From Chloroflexota bacterium (GTDB lineage: Bacteria > Chloroflexota > Dehalococcoidia > Lucifugimonadales > Australimonadaceae), in NCBI GenBank assembly GCA_027625205.1, contig JAQBVZ010000056.1, positions 1 through 5,855 on the forward strand: DNA of 5,855 nucleotides, given 5' to 3'. Made by a program: the position numbers and the translations under genes. Below are positions 1-5,834 of the stretch, one piece after another. The notes below the pieces were generated by a model. That model was not told where the DNA came from. It did not search any database and saw only the letters and a list, made by a program, of their open reading frames with translations. The first letter of the stretch is position 1. Every line of letters starts with the position of its first letter.

Positions 1-1
1 C

Positions 2-520
2 ACGGGGGCTGCCTTGACGCCTGTAGGACTTAACGGTGCAGCGCTCCAGCTCTTCACCCATGGAACAATCACGGGACTATTGTTCGTGGTTGTGGGGCTG
101 GTCTATGACCGCGCTCACACGCGACACATCCCAGAATTGGGCGGCCTGATGCGACGCATGCCCATCATTGGCGTTGGATTTGTGGTGGCGGGACTGGCGT
201 CCCTGGGACTGCCCAGCACCAGTGGATTCGTGGCGGAATTACTGATCTTCCTCGGCACATTCCCCGTCTTTGCCTGGGCCACCGCCTTATCCGCCTTTGG
301 TGTAGTGTTGGCCGCAGGGTACATTCTGTGGACCGTGCAGCGTACCTTCTTTGGGCCGTCGCAGGCACGGAATGACAACCTGCCAGACGCTAAGCTGGTG
401 GATGCGGTGTCCATAGCGCTGCTGTTGCTCCCCATCATGGCCATTGGTCTTTACCCGAAGCTCCTCACCGACGTTTTTGATGTTGGCATCTTGCCCATCA
501 TCTCTCGGTTGGGTGGCTAA
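2..520 (+). CDS. nuoM: NADH-quinone oxidoreductase subunit M, C-terminal part (5' end outside window)
   Basis: This is the last 172 residues of NuoM, an antiporter-like proton-pumping membrane subunit of respiratory complex I. The reading frame is open from the first bases of the window. Residues encoded before the TTG at 14 (T-G-A-A) already fit the NuoM alignment, so the gene is cut by the window edge and does not start there. Recognisable NuoM landmarks are L-T-P-x-G-L-N-G-A, the helix with Q-L-F-T-H-G-T-I-T-G, the Y-D-R-A-H-T-R loop, and A-S-L-G-L-P-S-T-S-G-F-V-A-E. The glutamate in the last motif (residue 79 of the fragment) corresponds to the conserved TM12 glutamate (E407 in E. coli NuoM), where NuoL and NuoN have lysine. 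About four hydrophobic segments remain. The stop TAA (518-520) lies 3 nt before nuoN, the canonical order at the end of nuo operons. The protein sits in the cytoplasmic membrane. Identification as NuoM rather than NuoL or an Mrp antiporter subunit is supported by the E in TM12 and by the nuoN neighbour. Confidence 0.95.
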   Translation, partial: TGAALTPVGLNGAALQLFTHGTITGLLFVVVGLVYDRAHTRHIPELGGLMRRMPIIGVGFVVAGLASLGLPSTSGFVAELLIFLGTFPVFAWATALSAFGVVLAAGYILWTVQRTFFGPSQARNDNLPDAKLVDAVSIALLLLPIMAIGLYPKLLTDVFDVGILPIISRLGG

Positions 521-523
521 CGC

Positions 524-2035
524 ATGGGCATCCACGATATCTACCTCATCTCACCTGAGTTGGCCCTGACGGGACTTGCGGTGGTGGTGGTCGCATTGGG
601 CCTGGCGCCCAAAGCTAAAGGTGCGGTGCGTGCGGTGGCGCTGATTGGGCTGCTGGTACCCTTCGGGTTCAGCCTTGCCTTGTGGGGCGACGTCCACTCA
701 CTGGCTGGCGGCGCGGATACCGCGTTCCTGGACACGCTGGTGGTGGACAAGTTTGCACTCTTCTTCAAGTTCCTTATCCTGGGCGTTCTGGCGCTGCTTG
801 TGCTGGCGTCAGGCGAGTACATGGACCGGTTCAAAGAACACCAAGAGGAGTTCCTGGGACTCGTATTCTTGGCCGCGACAGGACTCATGCTCCTGCCTGC
901 CGCTGCGGATCTCATAACAGTGTTTGTTGCCCTGGAACTGGCGACACTGCCTGTGGCGGCTCTGGCAGCGTTCCTGCGGTCAGAGATACGGTCCACAGAG
1001 GCTGGACTCAAGTTCCTGCTGCTGGGAGCCATGAGTTCAGCAGTGCTGCTCTACGGTTTCGCCTTTGTCTATGGCGCCACGGGCACCTTGCGGCTTGTGA
1101 GCATGGACCCGGCAATCCCCACCGTTGCGGAGATGATTACCAGGCCGTCACCGGACGCACCATTTGGCAATTTCGCGCTGATGGTAGGCGTTGCGCTCTC
1201 CGTGGCGGGCTTTGGCTTCAAGCTCTCCATTGTGCCTTTCCATATGTGGACGCCGGACGTCTACGAGGGCGCACCAACGCCCGTGGGTGCTTTCCTGGCG
1301 GTTGCCAGCAAGGCGGCGGCTTTTGCCGTGGTCCTGCGGGTGCTATACACCGCCTTTGGTGAGGTGAGCGCAGACTGGTCTGCGCTCTTTGCCTGGTTGG
1401 CCGTGGTGACTATGACTGGCGGCAACGTGGTGGCCATGGTCCAGACCAATATGAAGCGGTTGCTGGGGTACAGCGCCATTGCCCATGCCGGCTACATGAT
1501 GATTGGCCTGGCGGCCGTCGCTGCCCGTAGCCAGGATGCGTCCACCAGCGACCTTGGCCCTAGCGGGATGGTCTTCTATCTTGGGGCCTATGCAGCCATG
1601 AACCTGGCTGCCTTCTTTGCGGTTATGGCCATTGCCAACAAGACCGGCAGTGAGCGCATCGCTGACTTCGCAGGTATGGCACAGCGGTCACCGTGGCTGG
1701 CAGGAGTGTTGGCCGTCGCGCTGATATCGCTCACAGGCATACCGCCAACAGCCGGGTTTATGGGCAAGCTCTTTCTGTTCAACGCGGCGGCAAACGCGGA
1801 CCTCGTGTGGCTTGTGGTGGTGGGCGCAATTAACAGCGTAATCTCCGCCTACTACTACCTACGCGTGGTGCGCTCCATGTACCTGGACCAACCTGCGTCT
1901 GTGGGGCGTATTGCAGCCCCTGTCTCCATGGGTGCAGCGTTGCTCATAACCACATTGGCAATATTCGCGCTGGGCATCTTCCCAGGCAGCCTTTTGGACC
2001 TTGCGCGCACTGTTGTAAGCCCCTTGGCGCCGTAG
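524..2035 (+). CDS. nuoN: NADH-quinone oxidoreductase subunit N
   Basis: NuoN is an antiporter-like membrane subunit of complex I that translocates protons as NADH electrons pass to quinone. The 503-residue length is typical (about 480-510), and about 14 hydrophobic segments run from residue 12 to 487. Charged residues of the proton path are in place: E138 in V-A-L-E-L-A-T-L-P, K233 in F-G-F-K-L-S-I-V-P-F-H, K263 in A-S-K-A-A-A-F and K415 in G-F-M-G-K-L-F. By motif these match E133, K217, K247 and K395 of E. coli NuoN. The signature H-M-W-T-P-D-V-Y-E-G-A-P-T-P-V (240-254) is clear, as is M-K-R-L-L-G-Y-S-A-I-A-H-A-G-Y (310-324). The ATG at 524 follows the nuoM stop by 3 nt. A modest Shine-Dalgarno (GGGTGG, 511-516) sits inside the end of nuoM, which fits translational coupling. 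It is normally the last gene of the nuo operon, and unrelated genes do follow here. No truncation or missing key residue was seen. Confidence 0.97.
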   Translation: MGIHDIYLISPELALTGLAVVVVALGLAPKAKGAVRAVALIGLLVPFGFSLALWGDVHSLAGGADTAFLDTLVVDKFALFFKFLILGVLALLVLASGEYMDRFKEHQEEFLGLVFLAATGLMLLPAAADLITVFVALELATLPVAALAAFLRSEIRSTEAGLKFLLLGAMSSAVLLYGFAFVYGATGTLRLVSMDPAIPTVAEMITRPSPDAPFGNFALMVGVALSVAGFGFKLSIVPFHMWTPDVYEGAPTPVGAFLAVASKAAAFAVVLRVLYTAFGEVSADWSALFAWLAVVTMTGGNVVAMVQTNMKRLLGYSAIAHAGYMMIGLAAVAARSQDASTSDLGPSGMVFYLGAYAAMNLAAFFAVMAIANKTGSERIADFAGMAQRSPWLAGVLAVALISLTGIPPTAGFMGKLFLFNAAANADLVWLVVVGAINSVISAYYYLRVVRSMYLDQPASVGRIAAPVSMGAALLITTLAIFALGIFPGSLLDLARTVVSPLAP

Positions 2036-2055
2036 GCGACTCCAGTACTTTCTGC

Positions 2056-2084
2056 TTGTGACCTGATTTCTCCACCGGTACAAT
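2056..2084 (+). promoter_or_regulatory. Putative sigma70-type promoter for the AAA+ ATPase gene
   Basis: TTGTGA (2056-2061, 4 of 6 to the TTGACA consensus) and TACAAT (2079-2084, 5 of 6 to TATAAT) are separated by exactly 17 nt. The predicted transcription start is near 2091, giving a 5' leader of about 50 nt before the ATG at 2143. It lies right after nuoN, so it would uncouple the ATPase gene from the nuo operon. Assigned by consensus match only. Confidence 0.55.
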
Positions 2085-2093
2085 GGCACCGGT
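2073..2093. repeat. Paired CACCGGT repeats bracketing the -10 box (possible operator)
   Basis: CACCGGT occurs at 2073-2079 and again at 2087-2093, 14 bp apart start to start. The core ACCGGT is its own reverse complement, so the pair is both a direct and an inverted repeat with an 8-nt centre. The copies flank the candidate -10 hexamer TACAAT and overlap the predicted transcription start. That placement is where a repressor dimer would act, but no regulator is known and the function is inferred. Confidence 0.35.
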
Positions 2094-2142
2094 TAGTAGC
2101 TACGTATTCAACCGCCTCGCGCCTGTGGGGGTGGGGGAGCAT

Positions 2143-3549
2143 ATGACGACACCCAAGAAGCGTCCAGCAACCCTCGGAGAACTCAAGAAGAGCGGCTATG
2201 AGAACGGCTCTCTCCGGCAGGAGCTCCGTCGCAACCTCGTGCGCAAAATGGAGCAGGGGGAGGAACTCTTCACTGGTATCGTCGGTTACGAAGATACGGT
2301 CATTCCTCAGGTGGAAAACGCCATCCTCTCCGGCCAGGACATCATCCTGCTGGGTGAGCGGGGCCAGGCCAAGTCTCGACTCATTAGAAGTCTGACGCAT
2401 CTCCTGGATGATGTTGTCCCCATCATTCGTGGCAGCGAGGTCAACGATCACCCGCTGGCGCCCATCTCCCGCTACGGGAAGGACATGGTGGAGAGCAACG
2501 GGGATGATACAGAGATAGATTGGATTACCGCTGAAGAACGGTATGCTGAGAAACTGGCCACCCCGGACATATCCATCGCTGACCTTGTGGGTGATATAGA
2601 CCCCATTCGTGTTGCGGAGGGCCGCTACCTCTCGGATGAATTGACCATCCACTACGGTCTCATCCCCCGCACCAACCGTGGCATCTTCTGCATCAATGAA
2701 CTGCCTGACCTGGCGGAGCGCATCCAGGTGGGTCTCTTCAACCTCATGGAGGAGCGGGACATCCAGATTAAGGGCTACCTTGTGCGTATGCCCTTGGATA
2801 TTCTGGTGGTGGCCAGCGCCAACCCTGAGGACTATACCAACCGGGGACGCATCATCACGCCGCTCAAAGATAGGTACGGCGCGCAGATACGGACCCACTA
2901 TCCCAAGACCTTGGAAGAAGAGATACGGATCATGGAGGCAGAGTACAAGCGGTTCCCTGACACGGAGAACCGGCTGTTTGTACCCAACTTCATAAAAGAG
3001 ATTATTGCGGAATTTACGACGGTGGCCAGGAAGAGTCCTGAGGTCAACCAGCGTTCCGGCGTGAGCGTCCGTGTCTCCATTGCCAATTACGAAACGGTCT
3101 TGGCCAACGCCTTGCGCCGCGCCATCCGGCTCCATGAGCAGGTGGGCGTGCCACGGGCCAGTGACCTCCCGGCCATGGTAGCTTCCACTACAGGCAAAAT
3201 TGAGCTTGAGGGTGTGGAAGACACCAGAGAGAACCGGCTCTTTGAAGACCTGCTCAAGCGGGCGGTGATGAACGTGTTTGAACGGTACTTCACCCCCCGG
3301 GAGTTCGAGTCGCTGGTGGCCCGGTTTGAAGAAGGAGTGGCCATGGAGACGGGTGTGGACGTTCCTGGGGCTCAATACGTTCAGCGCCTGAGTGAACGGG
3401 ACGGATTTGCAGAAGGGCTGAGCCGTCTGGGAGTGGGGGAAAGCGAGGGGGCTGTCGCTTCCGGCATGGAGTTCATCCTGGAGGGACTGCACCTGAACCG
3501 CCGCCTCAACCGCGACAAGGTGGAGGGCCGGTACCGGTACCGCAGCTAG
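2143..3549 (+). CDS. MoxR/magnesium-chelatase-like AAA+ ATPase
   Basis: This is a cytoplasmic AAA+ ATPase of the MoxR/Mg-chelatase (ChlI/BchI-like) clade, whose members usually remodel or activate protein or cofactor targets together with a VWA-domain protein. The start chosen is ATG 2143 (468 residues), preceded by GGGGGAG at 2133-2139; the in-frame ATG 2083 overlaps a promoter -10 box and lacks a ribosome site. Motifs in order are Walker A G-E-R-G-Q-A-K-S (71-78), Walker B I-F-C-I-N-E (181-186) followed by L-P-D-L, sensor 1 A-S-A-N-P-E-D (224-230), an Arg-rich segment N-R-G-R-I-I-T-P-L-K-D-R (233-244) that probably holds the arginine finger, and S-G-V-S-V-R (305-310) as sensor 2. The C-terminal helical region (about 310-400) is followed by a less conserved tail ending in an R-Y-R-Y-R cluster. 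Walker B has Asn (N185) in place of the usual Asp. I recall this as a trait of this subfamily, so not necessarily inactivating. No VWA gene is adjacent. It is probably not a true Mg chelatase subunit, because no chlorophyll or cobalamin genes are visible. The target is unknown. Confidence 0.85.
   Translation: MTTPKKRPATLGELKKSGYENGSLRQELRRNLVRKMEQGEELFTGIVGYEDTVIPQVENAILSGQDIILLGERGQAKSRLIRSLTHLLDDVVPIIRGSEVNDHPLAPISRYGKDMVESNGDDTEIDWITAEERYAEKLATPDISIADLVGDIDPIRVAEGRYLSDELTIHYGLIPRTNRGIFCINELPDLAERIQVGLFNLMEERDIQIKGYLVRMPLDILVVASANPEDYTNRGRIITPLKDRYGAQIRTHYPKTLEEEIRIMEAEYKRFPDTENRLFVPNFIKEIIAEFTTVARKSPEVNQRSGVSVRVSIANYETVLANALRRAIRLHEQVGVPRASDLPAMVASTTGKIELEGVEDTRENRLFEDLLKRAVMNVFERYFTPREFESLVARFEEGVAMETGVDVPGAQYVQRLSERDGFAEGLSRLGVGESEGAVASGMEFILEGLHLNRRLNRDKVEGRYRYRS
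3529..3542. repeat. 14-bp perfect palindrome at the 3' end of the AAA+ gene
   Basis: CGGTACCGGTACCG is a perfect 14-bp palindrome in the last codons of the ATPase gene, encoding the R-Y-R-Y-R tail just before the TAG. Its centre is the same ACCGGT hexamer found twice at the gene's promoter. It has no T-tract, so it is not a terminator. It could be simple codon repetition (Arg-Tyr pairs) or a protein-binding site; nothing here decides. Confidence 0.4.
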
Positions 3550-3610
3550 AGGCATCTAACTCGTGTGAGACGATGAATTGCTCAGCGCCTGATGTGGGTT
3601 GGGCAGTAAC

Positions 3611-3615
3611 GGAGG
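3611..3615 (+). promoter_or_regulatory. Shine-Dalgarno site that fixes the trxB start
   Basis: GGAGG at 3611-3615 is 8 nt before ATG 3624. It selects that codon over the in-frame ATG at 3573, which has no comparable site and would add 17 residues ahead of the FAD-binding strand. Confidence 0.75.
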
Positions 3616-3623
3616 CAGAATTA

Positions 3624-4601
3624 ATGGCAAAACAACCAGTTCGTGAAGTCATCATTATCGGGTCGGGGCCGGCTGGAGACACCGCCGCCCTCTACGCGGG
3701 ACGGGCTGAAATGAAGCCTCTTGTCATTCAGGGGTTCCCGCCCGGTGGACAGTTGACCATCACCACAGACGTGGAGAACTATCCTGGTTTCCCAGACGGC
3801 ATCATGGGGCCGGAGATAATGGAACTCTTCAAGAAGCAGGCGGAGCGGTTCGGCGCAGAGTACGTTGCCGGTCAGGTCACAAGCGTCGACTTCTCCAAAC
3901 GACCTTTCAAGCTGACGGTGGATGATTCCCAGGACTACTTGGCCAAGGCGGTCATCATTGCCACTGGCGCTACCGCCAGTTTCCTGGGCTTGGAATCTGA
4001 GGATAAGCTCAGAGGCAGGGGCGTGTCTGCCTGCGCGACCTGCGACGGATTCTTTTTCAAAGATGAGGAGCTCATTGTGGTAGGTGGTGGAGACACGGCT
4101 ATGGAGGAGGCAACATTTCTTACCAAATTTGCCTCTAAGGTCCATGTGGTGCACCGCCGGGATGAGCTTCGAGCCTCCAAGATCATGCAGGACAGGGCCT
4201 TTGCCAACCCAAAGATTGACTTCATCTGGAACTCTGCCGTTGATGAGGTGTTGGGGGTGGAGGAGGGCCAGGTGAAAGGCGTGAAGCTGCGCAACCTGGT
4301 GAGCGATGAGGTCACAGAGATGCCGGTGGGCGGATTGTTCATTGCCATTGGCCACAAGCCCAAAACGGAGCTGTTTGAAGGCATCCTGGACATGAACGAG
4401 ACGGGGTACCTCATTACTCATGACGGCACCAAGACCAACATTCCTGGCGTATTTGCCGCAGGCGACGCCCAGGACTGGACATACCGACAGGCCGTCACTG
4501 CGGCTGGCACCGGGTGCATGGCGGCTATCGATGCTGAGCGGTTCCTGGCAGAGGATGAGGCCACCGCCACGCAAGGAACAGAGGCTGCCCGCACCGCGTA
4601 G
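3624..4601 (+). CDS. trxB: Thioredoxin-disulfide reductase (NADPH)
   Basis: This is a low-molecular-weight bacterial thioredoxin reductase: an FAD enzyme that passes electrons from NADPH through a redox-active disulfide to thioredoxin in the cytoplasm. The 325-residue length is normal (about 310-325). The N-terminal FAD Rossmann motif is I-I-I-G-S-G-P-A-G (10-18). P-G-G-Q-L (40-44) and E-N-Y-P-G-F (51-56) are typical family motifs. The catalytic C-A-T-C-D sits at 137-141. The NADPH site is V-V-G-G-G-D-T-A-M-E-E-A (152-163) with H-R-R-D-E-L-R-A-S-K (177-186), whose H-R-R favours NADPH over NADH. The closing FAD motif is G-V-F-A-A-G-D-A-Q-D (275-284) followed by R-Q-A-V-T-A-A-G-T-G-C (288-298). 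The last 15 residues or so form a low-complexity Ala/Thr/Glu tail. The ATG is set by GGAGG at 3611-3615. The gene lies 74 nt after the AAA+ ATPase gene without a visible terminator, so read-through from the upstream promoter is likely. A strong hairpin terminator follows. No thioredoxin gene is in the window. Ferredoxin-NADP reductases of the same fold lack the CxxC, so the assignment is firm. Confidence 0.96.
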   Translation: MAKQPVREVIIIGSGPAGDTAALYAGRAEMKPLVIQGFPPGGQLTITTDVENYPGFPDGIMGPEIMELFKKQAERFGAEYVAGQVTSVDFSKRPFKLTVDDSQDYLAKAVIIATGATASFLGLESEDKLRGRGVSACATCDGFFFKDEELIVVGGGDTAMEEATFLTKFASKVHVVHRRDELRASKIMQDRAFANPKIDFIWNSAVDEVLGVEEGQVKGVKLRNLVSDEVTEMPVGGLFIAIGHKPKTELFEGILDMNETGYLITHDGTKTNIPGVFAAGDAQDWTYRQAVTAAGTGCMAAIDAERFLAEDEATATQGTEAARTA

Positions 4602-4623
4602 CCTGACACCACAATAGAACGAG

Positions 4624-4656
4624 AAGCGCCCCCGGAATATTCCGGGGGCGCTTTTT
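4624..4656 (+). terminator. Rho-independent terminator after trxB
   Basis: A perfect inverted repeat runs from 4624 to 4653, with left arm AAGCGCCCCCGGAAT and its exact complement directly after it. Its stem is strongly GC-rich with an A/T tip, and a run of five T follows (4652-4656). It starts 22 nt after the trxB stop. The T-run is on the plus-strand exit side; on the minus strand only two T follow the stem, so it should act mainly for rightward transcription. Confidence 0.93.
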
Positions 4657-4682
4657 AAAACCTGCGAAGGTTACATCAGCGT

Positions 4683-4712
4683 TTGACAGCTATCCCGCCC
4701 CTTCCCTAAAGT
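4683..4712 (+). promoter_or_regulatory. Putative sigma70-type promoter for the oxidoreductase gene
   Basis: A perfect -35 box, TTGACA (4683-4688), is followed after 18 nt by TAAAGT (4707-4712, 4 of 6 to TATAAT). It lies just downstream of the trxB terminator and about 35 nt before ATG 4748, with a Shine-Dalgarno between. The position after a terminator supports an independent transcription unit. The -10 box is weak. Confidence 0.6.
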
Positions 4713-4747
4713 GCGGGCGTCGTTAACTCTCGCAATGGAGGACACCC

Positions 4748-5773
4748 ATGCCCCCAGGTTGGGCCATCATCAGCACGGGTCGGCACCCGGACCAGAAAAT
4801 GGCGCCCGCCATCAACGTCGCTGGGTCTGAGATTGTCGCAGTCGTTAGCAGAGACAGAGGCCGTGCTGCCGCTTTCGCGGAGAAGCATAGCGTCCGTACC
4901 GCTTATGAAGACGTAGACGCTATGCTGCGTGACCCTGCCGTGGATGTGGTCTACGTGGCCTCACCCAACCACCTGCACGTAGAGCACGTGGTGAAGGCCG
5001 CCGCCGCGGGCAAGCACGTCTTGTGTGAGAAGCCCATGGCGCTGACGCGTGAGGACTGCCAGCAGATGATAGACGCGTGCGCTCAGGCCGACGTCCGTCT
5101 GGGAGTGGGGTTCCACTTGCGGTACCATCCCGGCCACCAGCGGTTGCGGGAGATTGTGCAGGACGGTTCTCTGGGGACGGTGGGCCTTGTACAAGCGCAG
5201 TGGATTAATGGCGTTCGTGGTCAAACTGCGCCGCCGCCACGGCCCCCGCTGCAGCAGTGGTGGGAGGCGCCGGAAATGGCCGGGGCCGGCGGGTTCATGG
5301 GGACAGGCGTGCACTGCGCTGACCTGCTCCGTTACGTTTTGGACGATGATGTGGTGGAGGTGAGCGCCATCACAGACGGGCAGCGTGAGGACCAACCGTT
5401 GGAGCACCTGGCGACTTTGCTGCTCCGCTTCCGTAGTGGGACCATGGGTATCATAGCCACGGGCCGTCGGCTTCCTGACTCTCTAAACGACATTGTGGTC
5501 TATGGCAGCGACGGCAGGGGTGGTGTGCATGGCAGCCTCTTCGTGAATCTCCAGGGCCGCTTCCAAGCGGCGGGTGAAAATGTGAATGAGGAGCAGTCCT
5601 ATGAGCCTCCAGACCCGCCGTCGCTCTATACCAAGCAGGTGGAGGCGTTCAACAAATCAGTGGAACAGGGTACGGAGCCAGTGGCGTCTGGATTGGACGG
5701 ACTCAGGGCTGCAGAGGTAACTCTGGCCATGGTGGAGTCCGCCAGGACAGGGAGACTCGTACGGATAGAGTAG
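4748..5773 (+). CDS. Gfo/Idh/MocA-family oxidoreductase
   Basis: This is a soluble NAD(P)-dependent oxidoreductase of the glucose-fructose oxidoreductase/inositol dehydrogenase family, which acts on sugars, cyclitols or related polyols. Substrate and direction cannot be read from the sequence. The 341-residue length is typical. The N-terminal Rossmann fold starts G-W-A-I-I-S-T-G-R-H-P (4-14), followed by V-V-S-R-D (32-36), the end of strand two. Y-V-A-S-P-N-H-L-H (69-77) and the catalytic C-E-K-P-M-A-L (93-99, with K95) are family hallmarks. The C-terminal domain holds G-G-F-M-G-T-G-V-H-C-A-D-L-L-R-Y (181-196) with the expected active-site His (H189). Two deviations stand out. The usual GxGxxG loop reads S-T-G-R-H-P, so only its middle glycine is kept. 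The Asp normally four residues before the active-site His is G185. Otherwise the gene is intact. The ATG at 4748 has GGAGG at 4737-4741 with 6-nt spacing. It has its own promoter, and no sugar transporter or partner enzyme is visible beside it. Confidence 0.9.
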   Translation: MPPGWAIISTGRHPDQKMAPAINVAGSEIVAVVSRDRGRAAAFAEKHSVRTAYEDVDAMLRDPAVDVVYVASPNHLHVEHVVKAAAAGKHVLCEKPMALTREDCQQMIDACAQADVRLGVGFHLRYHPGHQRLREIVQDGSLGTVGLVQAQWINGVRGQTAPPPRPPLQQWWEAPEMAGAGGFMGTGVHCADLLRYVLDDDVVEVSAITDGQREDQPLEHLATLLLRFRSGTMGIIATGRRLPDSLNDIVVYGSDGRGGVHGSLFVNLQGRFQAAGENVNEEQSYEPPDPPSLYTKQVEAFNKSVEQGTEPVASGLDGLRAAEVTLAMVESARTGRLVRIE

Positions 5774-5803
5774 TGTGGACGTTGCCTTAAAGGAGGATAA
5801 TAA

Positions 5804-5834
5804 AAAGATGCGGCCAATGGCCGCATCTTTGCTT
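5804..5834 (+). terminator. Hairpin after the oxidoreductase gene, probable terminator
   Basis: AAAGATGCGGCC (5804-5815) pairs perfectly with GGCCGCATCTTT (5819-5830) around a 3-nt loop (AAT). It is preceded by an A-run and followed by TTT then GCTT, a short and interrupted T-tract. It begins 31 nt after the stop codon, as expected for a terminator; the A-rich left and T-rich right flanks could let it act in both directions. The weak T-tract and the overlapping ATG lower confidence. Confidence 0.6.

Noticed and set aside
14..16. TTG at 14 as a true start codon for the first gene.
   Set aside because: The frame is open to position 2, and the preceding residues continue the NuoM alignment. A real NuoM has about 300 further residues upstream, so this is an internal codon.
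682..1362. Plus-strand open frame of 226 codons inside nuoN in another frame.
   Set aside because: It lies entirely within nuoN, and its product is rich in Gly, Arg, Cys and Trp with no membrane or domain pattern.
2083..2142. Upstream ATG (2083) as start of the AAA+ protein, adding 20 residues.
   Set aside because: The ATG overlaps the TACAAT -10 box and precedes the predicted transcript start. It has no ribosome site, whereas ATG 2143 has GGGGGAG just upstream.
1855..3555. Long open frame (566 codons) on the minus strand opposite the end of nuoN and the whole AAA+ gene.
   Set aside because: The opposite strand encodes well-recognised proteins with intact motifs over the same span. The antisense product shows no family motif, and the frame is explained by codon bias of the sense gene.
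3573..3623. Upstream ATG (3573) as start of TrxB, adding 17 residues.
   Set aside because: There is no good Shine-Dalgarno there. GGAGG at 3611-3615 points to ATG 3624, which also gives the normal short N-terminus before the FAD motif.
3621..4574. Open frame of 317 codons on the minus strand opposite trxB.
   Set aside because: It is a shadow of trxB. The product is His- and Leu-rich without recognisable domains, while the plus strand has every thioredoxin reductase motif.
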